This document shows, in pieces, positions 51,618 through 63,800 of a stretch of 64,000 nucleotides of DNA. Source of the DNA: Allodiplogaster sudhausi. Its lineage: Eukaryota > Nematoda > Chromadorea > Rhabditida > Diplogasteridae. A model generated the notes under the pieces. That model made no database searches and was not told where the DNA came from. It saw only the letters and a program-made list of their open reading frames with translations. The position numbers were made by a program, and so were the translations under genes. The stretch lies in contig CALZFC010000027.1 of NCBI GenBank assembly GCA_945643635.1, forward strand, positions 4,585,001 through 4,649,000, read 5' to 3'. Position 1 is the first letter of the stretch. Each line of letters begins with the position of its first letter.

Positions 51618-54600
51618 TCACGAAGGCGACTGAACGCATTTCTCCTTCGTCTCCCTTTCCTGGTAGACATAATCACCCGGCTTTGTTCGAATCAGCGGAA
51701 AATAGAAAGCAAAGCCGAGAAGTATAAGAGCGGAGTGGATGTAGAAGAATGGACTCCAATTAAATGTAACGGTGCTGTCAGGAACGACGAGAGTGAAGAA
51801 GAGAGGCTCGACGAGGATGGCGATCGACTTGAAGAGCTGGATCTGGCCAAGGACGAAGAAGGCGTATGGCCTGTAACAGGAAGTCGGCAACGAACGTAAA
51901 CGAGCCGCAAACCCAACGATAAAAACTTTATTTCTAGCTCTCTTAACTGTTTTAATTCGTGTTTTTTTCTATAAATTACATACCCGGAAAGCAACATTGC
52001 ACTCTTTGAGGGTCCCGCAGCGCTGAAGCCGAAGAAGGTCTATAGGTAATGAGAATTAGCTGGTAGCTTGGTAATCTTAAAATAACAATTAATACTTTGC
52101 CACCTTGTGCAGTGATTATTTGAAAAACAACCAAAAAATTAGGATCGCTTTGTGGTTTACACTAATTACCATAACTGCTATATGATCAAAAGCAGCGAAT
52201 ATAATTCAGTAAGGCCATTTGTAACAAGCGAAGTTGATGGCAAGCGAATTCTTCTTTTTGATGCATTGTTTCTGAATCGGTGCTGTGTCAATGTTTCGAA
52301 AAAAAAGAGGATAAATAGGAACCATGAAGAGTGTAATGAGAACGACGGCGATCCCTTTGTTACTCGGGTTGAATGGAATGTATGCAAGTAATGCAAGGAG
52401 AGCAGCCGGCACGACCATGGACAGAAAGGCAGCCATGCGGATCTTGGCTTCTTCAGGGATCGATCTGCCAGTCAAATTTCTTAGTATACGTATGTTCATA
52501 CTCTATTTTCTCTATCAGAAGCACCAGCGCCTCTTATGTCTAACCGTCACGTAATCAAGGGTTTTATTAGAGCATTAGGGCCTTAAAGAAGGGCGATCAC
52601 CGAAAATACAGTAATGTGCGTTCAAACGTACAAAGACTTCGAACGGAAGTCCGTTTAATTACTCAAAAATGTACGGTAGACTAGGAATGTGCGTGTGTTT
52701 TTTGAAGCGGGTTGTTACTGCTGTTATACCTATTTGATAATGTTTTGCGTAACAAGAATTTATAAAAACATTTTCTAAAACAAATGAACCAAAAGATGAT
52801 AAAGCATTCACCATAACAATTTCTTCAAATCCTTGTAATTTTATTTTCCCGCGATGGGTACGTGGCCGTGAAGTTGAGATTCTACCGATGGGTTCTGCTT
52901 TTTCCCTGGCACACCAATCACAAATTCATTCAAAATTTGAATTTTAAAGTTCATTATACTTGAATATGGAACTTTCTTGTACATTTTCATATACATATTC
53001 TTTTTCTGCATGCCCCAAACTATTCGAAAATAACTAAGATGGTTCATTTATCGTCAATGACGTTTCAGTGATCGCCCTCCTTTAACTAGTAAAACGATCG
53101 TTAGAAAAGCTTTAAAAGGGAAAAAACCCGGAGTTTTTTTTCCAGCTTGAATCACTCTCTTTTTTTCTTCAAAAAAATGGAGTGATTCAAGCTGGAAAAA
53201 AACTTAATTTTACCACCTCATTTCACAATCAATATACCTAAAAACGTAGTTTAAAAAAGTTTACATAAACTTACTGTATACGTTCACTTATTGTTAGAAG
53301 TCCAGCGATAATTTTGCCAATTATGTAGCCTAGGCCTCTCAGATCAGTGTAGAGCGCGTTTTCTACGGTGCAAAACCCGAGAAGTTTCAAACATTTCGTC
53401 GTGTAGATCTAAAGAGAGATTTGAATTACGGCTGAAAATTTGCACAAGGCGAATTCTTAAAAAAAAACTTGACCACAAGCAGCACGTGAGCCATTGTTTC
53501 CAAGAATAATACTGCCCATATCGCGTGAATCCGAATATCCTTTAAAAAAACCCTGAAAAGGTGCTTGGAGGAGCCGTCTCGGTTCTTTTAAAGAGAAGAC
53601 TGACCTTGTATGGAACCCGGACGTTTTTCTTTTCGTAGAAGCTTTTATGCTTATTTTCGCTGTTATGTGCGACTTCTCGTTGTGTTGCAATGGTCTCGCA
53701 AGGATCATCACGATAGATGAGAAGCCAGAATATAGAGGAGAAGAGAGCGAAGCTCACCGATCTCCAGCCGTATGCGTTGAGAAGCTAGGAGCAGTGTGAC
53801 AGAGTGCGAGACAGACAGAGAGAGAGAAAGAGAGTGTGAGAAAAAAGAATCTAACAATTCCGACAAATGGCATGACAACGATCTTGAAAGCTGGGAATGA
53901 TATGAGAATTGCCATGAAGAAAGCTGATTCATCAAGTGGCGCCCATCTCGTCAACCCAAATCCAACAACACCACAATCCGCAGCATACAAGACGCCCTCA
54001 AGAGATGATAAATCTCGAAAGAACACGTGAAAATTCATCAGAACTTGCATGAATTTTTTATCAATCAACAACACGAAAAACCCGTCAATCTCTCTCAGCT
54101 AACTGTAGAATTTTTCCTTTTAAATTTTTCAAACTAAATACATAAAATATTCAATTTTCATTGCCAAAAATGAGTGAATTTGATCAGTGGAACCTGAATG
54201 AATCTTGCAAGTAGTGCAGCCGGATATGAAGAATCCAATAACCACGGAAGAGCAGCGTTTAGAAACGATGATAGAAGAACTGTATATATCATTCGGACTG
54301 TAAAATTGGAATGAAAAGCCAGATATGTACCTGCGTAGAAGAGGATATAGCGTGCACCGAATTTGGTAAGTAAAACGTTGCAGGGATGCATTCCGATGAG
54401 AGTGCCAAGGCCGACCACGGAGATCAGATGATTCTTTTCGAAGTCTTTGTATATCCGAATTGCACCACTCTGCATATATATAGTTTACTGGAACTTTCTT
54501 ATTTTGAAATACATCAAATAAACAAGTATGGAGGTGCATACATACATACAGTACTGCTCAACGGCGAGGGGTCAATTCTACGTCGGCTATAGCGGCCGCG

Positions 54601-55382
54601 GCCAAATGGGCCAAGAGGAATATCTCGCTGTGGAAAACGTTTTTAGGCAAATCACATATCAATAAGAGATCCTTGAATTTTTCTTTATTATTCACGTTAA
54701 AAAGCTCATGAAAAGTACAGCAAAACAAATGCAGCAAAACATTTGCTCCGCTTGGGGTTCGAACCTGCGACACACGAAATACGATATGAGAACGCAGCAA
54801 TTATGTCACCTCGTATGTCACGAAAATGCTAATTTCACTAATTTTCAAGATTTTTCTTAACGGGATTAGTGAAAAATTCATGGATCGTTAATTGATATGT
54901 GATTTGCTTGAAAAAGTTTTCCTATTCCACTAGGCCCATTTGGCCGCGGCCGCCATAGCCGACATACAAAGAATTGACCTGTCGCCGTTGAGCCGTTGAG
55001 CGGTACTGTACATACATACATATACGGTGAACTCACATTAAAGTACTTATTTGAAGGCTCCTCGTCATCGCCACACCTTACATCAACCGTCTACAAATCA
55101 GAATTTGAAGGATTTATTGCTCATTATAAAAAGGCTCCACGGAACCTATTAACCCGTTGACATAAAGCGTTGATTGATTGATAAAAAATGCACTTTAGAA
55201 AATAGATTCAAATCCATACCGATTTGTTGAGTTGCGCTTCTTCTTCTTCTTCCATATAGTCCTTGGTGTAATTGAAGATATCCGCGCAAGTTCATTAATG
55301 TGCCCAGAGTGACGAAAGTCACGAATAAAATCAAGTATCTGTACCTTGCTTGAATTTTGACCACCAGCTGTTCAAAAATCAT
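51618..55382 (-). pseudogene. SLC17-like transporter copy 2, all exons present, two frameshifts
   Basis: Eleven exons, minus strand: 55382-55220 (ATG), 55090-55037, 54469-54331, 54279-54194, 53996-53856, 53784-53605, 53552-53474, 53408-53275, 52464-52323, 52039-51984, 51870-51618 (TGA). Splice sites are canonical. It is the only copy with a complete exon set; family stretches include LILFVTFVTLGTL (helix 1), GLGTLIGMHPCN, LTRWAPLDESAFF, AYGWRS and FFGFSAAGPSKSAML. Two one-base gains break the frame: in exon 1 after GTLM (163 bases against 162 expected with its extra GAA) and in the T7 run at the start of exon 7 (79 against 78). Exon 6 lacks 15 bases (five residues) in frame; exon 8 has six extra. 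The homopolymer gain could be a sequencing error, in which case only exon 1 would remain in doubt. Confidence 0.72.
54549..55008. mobile_element. palindromic TA-flanked element in transporter copy 2 intron
   Basis: The ends CAGTACTGCTCAACGGC and CAGTACCGCTCAACGGC (other strand) are flanked by TA at 54547-54548 and 55009-55010. The arms share GGCGGCCGCGGCCAAATGGGCC-like and AAGCAAATCACATATCAAT sequence over roughly 130 bases. The centre contains GGTTCGAACCTGCGAC, which resembles a tRNA B-box. It belongs to the same CAGT/TA class as the element at 35465, but its sequence is different. Confidence 0.82.
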
Positions 55383-56317
55383 CCTATATACATTGTGTAA
55401 CTGACTTATTTTTACAAGCATAATTTCTGAAATGAAACACAATTTCCAACTATGCTGGCGAGCTTTATCAACCTGCCCTTTCAAAACTTTATAAGATGGA
55501 ATCTGTTATAGAACATTTCCAATACAAGTGAAAACAATGACATAGTAGTATTTTTTCAAGGTGAATTGTGGTTGGTAAGGAACACGGAATGGAATAGTGA
55601 TTTTCGCCAACAGAAATATATATTTGTGAGCAAGGAAAAAGAGCAAACATCAATCATTTCATGAGAAGTATTATGTATTTCCAAAAATATAACGTCATGT
55701 TCACAAACAAATTTTGAAGAAAAATAAAACCCATGGAGGCTGACAGAAACACAATTAGCAGCTAATCAAAAAGACGAAATGAAGAAGCGCAATGGCGAGA
55801 AATTGAGCGTATAATGAGGTCAGGAAATAATCAGAAAAGCCTTCTGCATCTTCAAACAAACACTTCTATTATGACAATGCTGCAGCAACCTAATAATCCT
55901 TCAAATTAACCGAATTCTGAAATACAAAAAATAAAAGTAATAAAAGTTAAAACTGGATCAGATTCCAGGCGGCTTGGTAGAAAAGTTTTCGAAACAAGGA
56001 TCTTGGCAAATTGCCAAGATTTTGTTTCGAAAGCGCTTACTACGGTATAGAACAGGCATTTCGTGTTAGGAGTTAACGACTTTCAAGCTCCTTTAAAAGA
56101 GAGGACAGACCTTGTAGGGAACCTGGATGTTTTTCTTGTCGTAGAAGCTTTTGTGTTTGTTTTCGCTGATATATGCCACTTCCCGTTGAGTTGCAATGGT
56201 GTCGCGAGGATCGTCGCGGTAGACGAGTAGCCAGAGGAGAGAGGAGAAGAGAGCGAAGCCTGCGACAGCGTAGTTCACCGATCTCCAGCCGTATGCTTTG
56301 AGAAGCTAGGACACACA

Positions 56318-56486
56318 AAAAACATTGTTTGATATATCAAACAATTTCACACAAACAATTTGTTAATTATCCGATCCAAAACAATGCTGTTCCATATAGC
56401 AAACAATCACTGTTTGATGCGCGATTGTTTGGCATATCAAACAATTTGTTTCAGCGAAATTGTTTGACATACCAAACAATCACAGC
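56318..56486. repeat. cluster of TTGTTTG...CAAACAA palindromes
   Basis: At least five inverted pairs built on TTGTTTGATATATCAAACAA and variants (TTTGGCATATCAAAC, TTTGACATACCAAAC) within about 170 bases. The spacing is irregular. The unit could form hairpins or be a binding site array. Confidence 0.75.
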
Positions 56487-56645
56487 GCAGCCGCGTTGGC
56501 TCCGCCCCTTTCTGCTTGCGCACCCATTTTTCATGGAATTTTAGCAGTTTTCTTATATTCTCCGATAAGTTTCGATGCTACTTACCAAACTTTTTCGATA
56601 TCTAATTAGCTAACCCTCTTACACACCCTCTCCAACATTCTCTCC

Positions 56646-56680
<35 letters not shown>

Positions 56681-57144
56681 AAGTTCTATCACGCTGCGTT
56701 CTAGTTAAAATGTTTTTTTTCTGAACCTCGTTCTCTGTCTGTCTTTATCTCTCTCTCTCTCTCTCTCGACGCACCTCCACCATCATACGGATCGGGATAG
56801 CCAATTATCTTACTCTTGCGAACGTCATACTTCACTGCGTTTTGGCTGTACTGTTGCCAAAACAGCAGTGAAATAGACTAAAACCCTAATAAGGATCGCA
56901 AAAGTCGATAATTTAGCTAACCTTTAATCCGTAGTGATGATGGAGTCGTCGCCGCTGGTTGTTCCTGAAAGTAGAGTGAGAGAGAGAGAGAGAAAGAAAG
57001 ACAGTTTGTTTCCGACCGGACCCGAACCCGCACCCCGCGCACCAAACCGCCCAAGCAACTACATCCACACTACTCGCCCTAGCAATGTGCGTGCTGACGA
57101 AGATATCCAGATGAAAAGGGAGGCGCCCATAGAGAATGATGGAA

Positions 57145-57173
57145 ATAGAAAGGATAGAGAGAGAGAGAGAGAC

Positions 57174-57222
<49 letters not shown>

Positions 57223-57265
57223 GAGAGAGAGACAGAGAGAGAGAGAGGGAGAGAGAGAGGGAAAG
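57145..57265. repeat. (GA)n microsatellite with GACA interruptions
   Basis: About 120 bases of GAGAGACAGAGAGA, just before exon 5 (on the minus strand, just after its donor) of transporter copy 3. Confidence 0.9.
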
Positions 57266-58195
57266 ATAAACTCACAATTCCCACAAATGGCATGACTGCC
57301 AGCTTAAACGCTTGGAATGATATGAGAATTGCCATGAAGAAAGCAGATTCATCGCGTGGCGACCATCTCGTAAGCACGAATCCAACTACACCACAATCAG
57401 CAGCATACAATATGCCCTCAAGAGATGATAAATCTCGAAAGAACATGTGAAGATCCATCAGAACTTGCATGGATTTTTCATCAATCAACAACACGAAAAA
57501 CCCGGCAATCTCCCCCGCAAACTGTAGAATTTTTCCTTTTAATTGGGCAAACAAAAACCTGAATGAATCTTGCACATAGTGCTGCAGGATATGAAGAATC
57601 CAATATCCATGGAAGAGCAGCGTTTAGAAATGATGATAGAAGAACTGTATGTATCATTCGGACTGTAAAATTTAAAGTGAAAAGCCAGATATGTACCTGC
57701 GTAGAACAGGATATAGCGTGCGCCGAATTTGGTGAGTAGAACGTTGCAGGGATGCATTCCAATGAGAGTGCCAAGGCCGACCACCGATATCAGGTGATTC
57801 TTTTCGTAGTCCTTGTATATATATATATATATCGAATAGCACTACTCTGCATATACACACATAGTAAATACATATATACATAAATACATGCATACATATC
57901 GGTGAACTTACATTGAAATACTTATTAGAATGCTCCTCGTCATCTCCACAACTTGCATCGAGCAAAGTCTGCAAAGCAGACATTGAAAAATTTATCCTCA
58001 TTATAAAAAGTCAGGTTAGAAAATTCAAAACCAAACCGATTTGTTGAGTTGCGCTTCTTCTTCTTCCATATAGTCCTTGGTGTTATTGAAGATATCCGAG
58101 CAAATCATTAATGTGCCCAGTGTGACGAAAGTCACAAATAAAATCAAGTATCTGTAGCTTGCTTGAAGTTTGACAATCAGCCGTTCAGCAATCAT

Positions 58196-60224
58196 CGTCC
58201 TAAACACATTTTGTATTTTTACAGCCACAATTTCTGAAATGAAAGGCAACTCAGCAAGCGAACATTGTCAATCGGTTTTTTTCTAAACTTTATGAAATAT
58301 AATCTGTTATACAACATATCCAATGCAAGTGAATACAATGGCATAGTAGTGTTATTTCAATATGTATTCAGGTTGATAAGTAAAGCGAAATGGAATGGTG
58401 ATTCATTGACTTCCACCAATACAAATATTTAATTATGAATAATAAAAAAGAGCAGACATCAATGGAAGATGCATTCAATTTTCATGAGGGAATAAGTTGT
58501 ACGTACTATATGATATATTTACAATAATATACCGGTATGTGCACAAACAAATTTATATGAAAAAATTCCTGCAGTTGATACAAACGTTTGGCAAGAGTGT
58601 TCGATTCTCTTGAATAAATTCTGCTTTTAAGCAGTCCGAAGTATGAGTAGGACACCGGCACTCACGGAACAGAAGTGAAAAGGGAAGTTTCCATGGAAAG
58701 CTTTACCAACTTTGAACCTGAATAATTGGAGCAAATACGGTTCGCAGAGTACGACGAATGAGCGATGAGTTGTTGAGAGTGCAGCAGTCAGAGAAGTGAA
58801 GAGAGAACGCCTGCGCTCACGGCGTGGAAGGCGATTACGGCACGGATGGAATAGGCCATCGCCAGCAGTGAATTGCACAAATGTAGCGCTCGAGGAGAAT
58901 TTTACATGGAAGAATACAGAGAACAGTGCCGAAGCCAACCATTTATGTATGTATATCTGATGGTTCTCCTCGCTCTCGCTGTATATCCGGATATCTATCC
59001 TGCATATAAAGAATGTATAGTACGGGATCATTGACCGAATACTTCACAGCTAAACTAACCATGTGAATTAGTACAATGATAACCTGCAAATATTTGACAT
59101 CATTATAACTTTACATTGGTAACGTATTAAATGCTCGATGGTATGTTTTGAATGAGTACCTTGACGCTCCTGAATAAATTCTGCTTTTCAGCAGTCAGAA
59201 GTGAGAAGTGAACACCTGCGCTCAAAGAGTAGAAGTTAAAAATGCAAATTTTCGGACAAAATTTGCCACCTTTAAACCTGAATTATTCGAGCAAGTATGA
59301 TGGTTCGCAGAGTGCGAATGGGCGAAGGTGCCTGAAAGGGCAGCAATCAGACGTGAAGAGAGGACGCGATTACGGCACTGATGGAATAAGCAGTCGCCAG
59401 CCATGAAGAGCTCAAGGAGATCTTCGTGGCGCTCGAGGAGAAGAATCGTGTCGTGAAAAGGTCCCGACTTTTTTTCATTTTTAAAACGAGTCCAGTTTCG
59501 AGAGATACATGACATACATACGCTTGCTTACTCAACGAACTACAAGGAATGTGCAAAAGGAGTGCTTCGAAACGGCTTTGAACCTGCGACACTGATCATG
59601 AGGCACAGCGCACGACCGACGTCATTAATGAAGTCAGCTTTGCTTTGAGAAGCTTTTTGAGTTACTATTGGCTGAACCTCATTTTAAACTGACAATTTTC
59701 ATGTTTTACACCTTAAACAGATAAAGTATGCACATAGAACACCTCTTCTATTCGAACAACATATTTTATAGCTATTTTTGCACATCAATTAAAAGCATGT
59801 TCCGGTCAAACGGAAAGTCAACTCCACTCTAGGATTCATATCTACAGAAGACCGTTATTTACCAAATATGTTTTGCTTTGAGAAGCTTCGTGAGATAATA
59901 TTCGCTAATAGTTTTCACGTTTTATACTTTAAAAAGCTTTAAAACTTTATTCGCGCGTTTTAAACACCTAACATAAATTACATACGCATATCCGTACATC
60001 ATACATGTTTAATAGTTATTTCTGCACAACAATTGGATACATGGGCCGGCAAAAACGGAAATGTCAAGTGCACATTTATAACACAACGACTACGCTGAAT
60101 GCTACCAAACATACATATGTATGTATGAAACAAACAAAGCAATCTGAACATGGCACTTTCTTCATAAAGTGATATGACTTATTGTTAGATAATAATAAAG
60201 CTTCGAAATAAAAAAAAATTCTAT
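58196..60224. other. decayed duplicated sequence, no intact gene
   Basis: Two related blocks, about 58617-58890 and 59170-59460, share AATAAATTCTGCTTTT, GGTTCGCAGAGT, GATTACGGCAC and GCGCTCGAGGAGAA, a tandem duplication of roughly 550 bases. Two further related blocks start at about 59637 and 59873 (TTGCTTTGAGAAGCTT). No frame is open across them. Confidence 0.6.
58915..59010 (-). pseudogene. remnant of a fourth SLC17-like copy (exon 3)
   Basis: The strand complementary to this stretch matches exon 3 of copies 1-3 in order: a start resembling GCATATAAAG/ATATCCGG, then the region for KDYEKNHL/ISVVGLGT, with many substitutions and a TATG insertion. It can only be seen by comparison and carries no open frame. 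Confidence 0.5.
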
Positions 60225-60798
60225 GGCCTTCTAGGAGGAGCTGTCGTTCTTTCTGCTTGAGCACGGAGTCTGCTATGCAAATGGGGGGTTGTTGATGGAT
60301 GACAGAGTTACATATCCACTGGTGGTGCGCCACGGGCTGGCAGATGAATTACCATTGGGGATATCTCTCGAGGCCCGAGGGCTGCGTCATCTGGCGTAGC
60401 TGAGTTTCGAACTGAAATATTTTAAAATATAGACACATTTTAATATTATTAAATGTGTAAAAATTACACCATCATATGAAGAAGTGTCCATGTGGAAGCA
60501 AATTTGCAAGCTCTATCTAATCGTTAAGATTACCGCCTCTCTCGTCCCAAAAGTGGTTTGGAGTAAAATCAACTAAACTGTGACACACCGATTTAGTGCC
60601 CATGTCTGTGAGCGCGACCTGGATCTCGTCATGGCCCTGAAGAATCAATCGATACTATTAGAGAAAAAACAGCAAGAATGCAGTAAAATAAATTTAAAAA
60701 TATATTTCAATGACTTGAAATGCGACCTGGAGCATTTGGGAAGTGTGCATCTCGATTAAGCTCTAATTCCAAAGAAAGTTGACTTGGACTGCGTTCAT
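60225..60798 (-). pseudogene. decayed copy of the three-exon gene at 15559-16997
   Basis: Three segments on the minus strand match the three exons in order: 60798-60727 (starts ATGAAC, keeps TCCAAGTCAACTTTCTTTGG and CCCAAATGCTCCAG), about 60640-60590 (CGCTCAC and GACATGGGCACTAAATCGG) and 60411-60225 (CTACGCCAGATGACGCAGCC). The first segment is about 33 bases shorter and hits a stop after about 11 codons. The second lacks about 20 bases. The third has a frameshift in its middle. Splice-site remnants (CTTCAG, GTGTGT) are still visible. It lies directly downstream of the gene X copy. Confidence 0.75.
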
Positions 60799-60897
60799 CC
60801 TGCAATAGGAGTCTCCTTATGTTAGGGAGGCAACAGTGACTAACTACTAAGCAGTAAAATGAAGGTTTGATATCTCATTGAACCATACAATAACATA

Positions 60898-63800
60898 CTA
60901 GCCAAAGTTGTCAATCTTGAAGCACTCAAAGCAGTCGTGCACCACTCCGCAAGCACGCCTGCGAAGTACGAGACGAGCCTGTCGATACTCCGCGGTCGGC
61001 ATCGAGTTCTCCTTCTGGAATTATAATAAATATAAAGTAGCCTTACGTACTTGTAAGTCTTTAATCCTTCAGCGAGATTCTTCTGCAAAGACAGCCATGA
61101 CTCACTCAGCTATGCTAACCATTAGTAGCTATTATGATATCTGATTAAGATCTCATGAACAACTTTTCTCTTCTTAAACAAACATGAGTCAGCTGTGCTA
61201 AGCAGCTCTTATGATATCAGAAAAAGATAGCAGGTACAACTTTTTACATGCAAGATCTCGCGAACAACTTTTCTCACATACATATGTACATGGTCAAAGA
61301 AACATGTTTTCACGTTCTTTCTCTCCGCATCACGCTTGTAAGTTCTTGCAGAAAAGTATCTCACAAAACATGTCATAACTGGTGAGAGTGAAAAGTATGA
61401 ATATGAAATCATCGTCTGCAATAATCGTGTTCTGACCTGAGCAAAACGAGCATACATTTCATGCATCGGTGACATCACTTGATAAGTCACAAACGGAACT
61501 ATTCGATAGTAGAGCTTGACAAAGTATTGGTGAAGGGGCGCCTGCAGCTAAAAAGACGTTGATTACACCACTTGAGATAAATTCTTTTCCTCTAATGATC
61601 AAGCTTAGAATATATAGATACTTGAAGAGGCTGTCCATGGAGCGTAAAATCTGTCGTACTTTTATGTCTTCATGTCTCATATTACATGCTCTTTTTTGAG
61701 GATTACGTTAGATTTCAAGATCCATGGACAGCAGCCAATTTAAGATAAATCTTTTTTTAATTGTCGTGCTTAGAATATAGATGTGTACTTAGGGAAGAAC
61801 AAAATAGAAAAAAAGAAAGAAAATGAGAGCTCACCAGCTTCCGGCGATAAGGATGGCTCTCGGGGAGATGATGGATGAGACTGCGGAAGAAGATGGTCAT
61901 AATGGCATTCGTGCCTGTCCGCCTCTCCTCCATCTCCAGGTAGTAGTGCATGATCCACGCGAGCTCCTCGCACATGTTGCCCGTATGCAGAAAGGCCATG
62001 TCTATCACGGAGAAGGGCTGAAAGCAAGAAGAGCATTACGAACAGAAATTGTTAAGATTGGTTAAAAAAATTTAAGTAAATTAATAAAAAAATAAGACTA
62101 AATTAAATAATTAAGCAAACAAATTTGAGAAGTGTAAGAAAAATAAAAGTGAATACCTCAACGAAGACGCCAATCTCGTTGAGCATCATGGTCGTTTGAA
62201 ACATTCCGCACACCAAGCCAGGAGGCATGTCTGAAGGGAAACATATATGTACATACATACGTATGTATGTATGTATCATAACTAAAGGAGCCGGTTTATA
62301 TATTTAGGATTTGGAGCCCGTATTTGGTAACCATCATCAAATTATCACGCCGTAGCATCTCTGAACTCACTTAGTTTCTGATAGGAGTTGAAGGAGGACT
62401 CGCAGAAGGAAGTCGTGTAGAAGACTTGGAACTTCTCGATCTTCTCCTGCATGCAATCCCAGTCGCCATTGCCCCACAGCGTCGATTCCATTTGCTGCGA
62501 ATATTTGAACTTAAAAATAATTCAATCCGTGACATTTGAGAGCCTTCATCATGGAGACAATGATAACTTGGATAAACGAACCATGGCTTCCTGATTTCGT
62601 GGCGATGAGAGGACGCTCTTCGAATAGCGTCCCTCCCACTCGGAATCGGAAAATGACGAGAAAACACCTGCTTGCATCTTTCCCAACTCGAATGCCATCC
62701 GTGTCACCTGTAATAATGTTTGATTTCTGACCGAGCTATAAAAAAGGTAATCTGAAAATAAATTTGCATGCAAGCTTAAAACTGCTCTTCCATATGAATC
62801 TAAGTGATGCCCACTACGTCAGAGGGTTCAGTGAAGGCGCATAATACTTGGTCACATTTTAGTCTGAAAAACATCATAGCCGTATTGCTAGTCACGCTCT
62901 TTGTTCTGCTTGGGCTTCTATCCAAATAACTTGCAAGTTTTTCGTAATAATACACAGCTGAGTGCTCCCTGCACCCACCAAGCAGTGAACTGAAAAATAG
63001 AGAGAAATGCGGGGCTAATCCTAGCTTATTAGCGAGTTTATGGACAGAGCTTTGCTTGACGGCATTTTCGTCACCTCCGTCCTAGTCAAATCCCTTGTCA
63101 GCCACCCACCAAAATGGGAGGGACACCGTTGGTGTGTCAGCTTTGAATCGGCCCATATGACTTTTCTATGCATTCACACATGTGAAGTTCACACCTTCAA
63201 GGCCTATTTGCTATTACAGTCTGTGTGCGTATGAGTTAGGGAGTGTTGTGCAAAATTCAAGTTTCCACGAAGCCATAAGCGACACCATGAATCGAGAACG
63301 ATTGTGCACACAAATGCGCCCCGCTTTTTAAGCGCGTCATTTTTCGTCATTTTTCCCTTGTTGTCTTTTAGTCAAAGGTTGAATGCAAATTTTTGAAAAA
63401 TATGGAGTAAAAAAAATGTATAACGCAATGTTATTGAGCAAGAGATGGGTTAAATACAGGCACTCTGGTGTCAATGCAATAAAAATATCCAAGTGTTTAT
63501 ATAAAATATGAAACAATAATGACTCTCGTCTAACCTGTTCGACAGAAAGCTTGCGAACTTCGTCGCTAGCTTCGTTCATTGGCTGCAGAATCATGATGCC
63601 CGGATGGCCACGGGAGCGGCGGTGAAAGAGGAGACATTGCACGCCACGCTAGAAAACAACAACACCCATCATTCTCTCTCTCTCCTTCTCTTTCTTCTCT
63701 CTCTCGCTCTCCTTCTCTTTCTTCTCTCTCTCCTTCTCTTTCTTCTCTCTCTCTCTCTCCTTCTCTTTCTTCTCTCTCTCTCTCTCGTCCTTCTCTTTCT

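Larger units (their letters stand above)
56111..58195 (-). pseudogene. SLC17-like transporter copy 3, 3'-truncated and frameshifted
   Basis: Exons 1-6 only, minus strand: 58195-58037 (ATG; MIAERLIVKLQASYRY onward, intact here), 57968-57912, 57846-57697, 57644-57559, 57416-57276, 56305-56111. The sequence homologous to copies 1 and 2 stops shortly after exon 6, so helices encoded by exons 7-11 are missing. Exon 3 contains an 11-base gain made of TA repeats (150 bases against 139), which breaks the frame. Exon 1 and exon 2 show the ancestral frame and were used to recognise the insertion in copy 2. A (GA)n tract (57155-57265) and a cluster of palindromic TTGTTTG motifs (56320-56480) lie in the intron between exons 5 and 6. 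Confidence 0.76.

Noticed and set aside
54735..54790. Possible tRNA gene suggested by GGTTCGAACC
   Set aside because: No acceptor-stem pairing or anticodon arm can be drawn, and it lies inside a foldback element.
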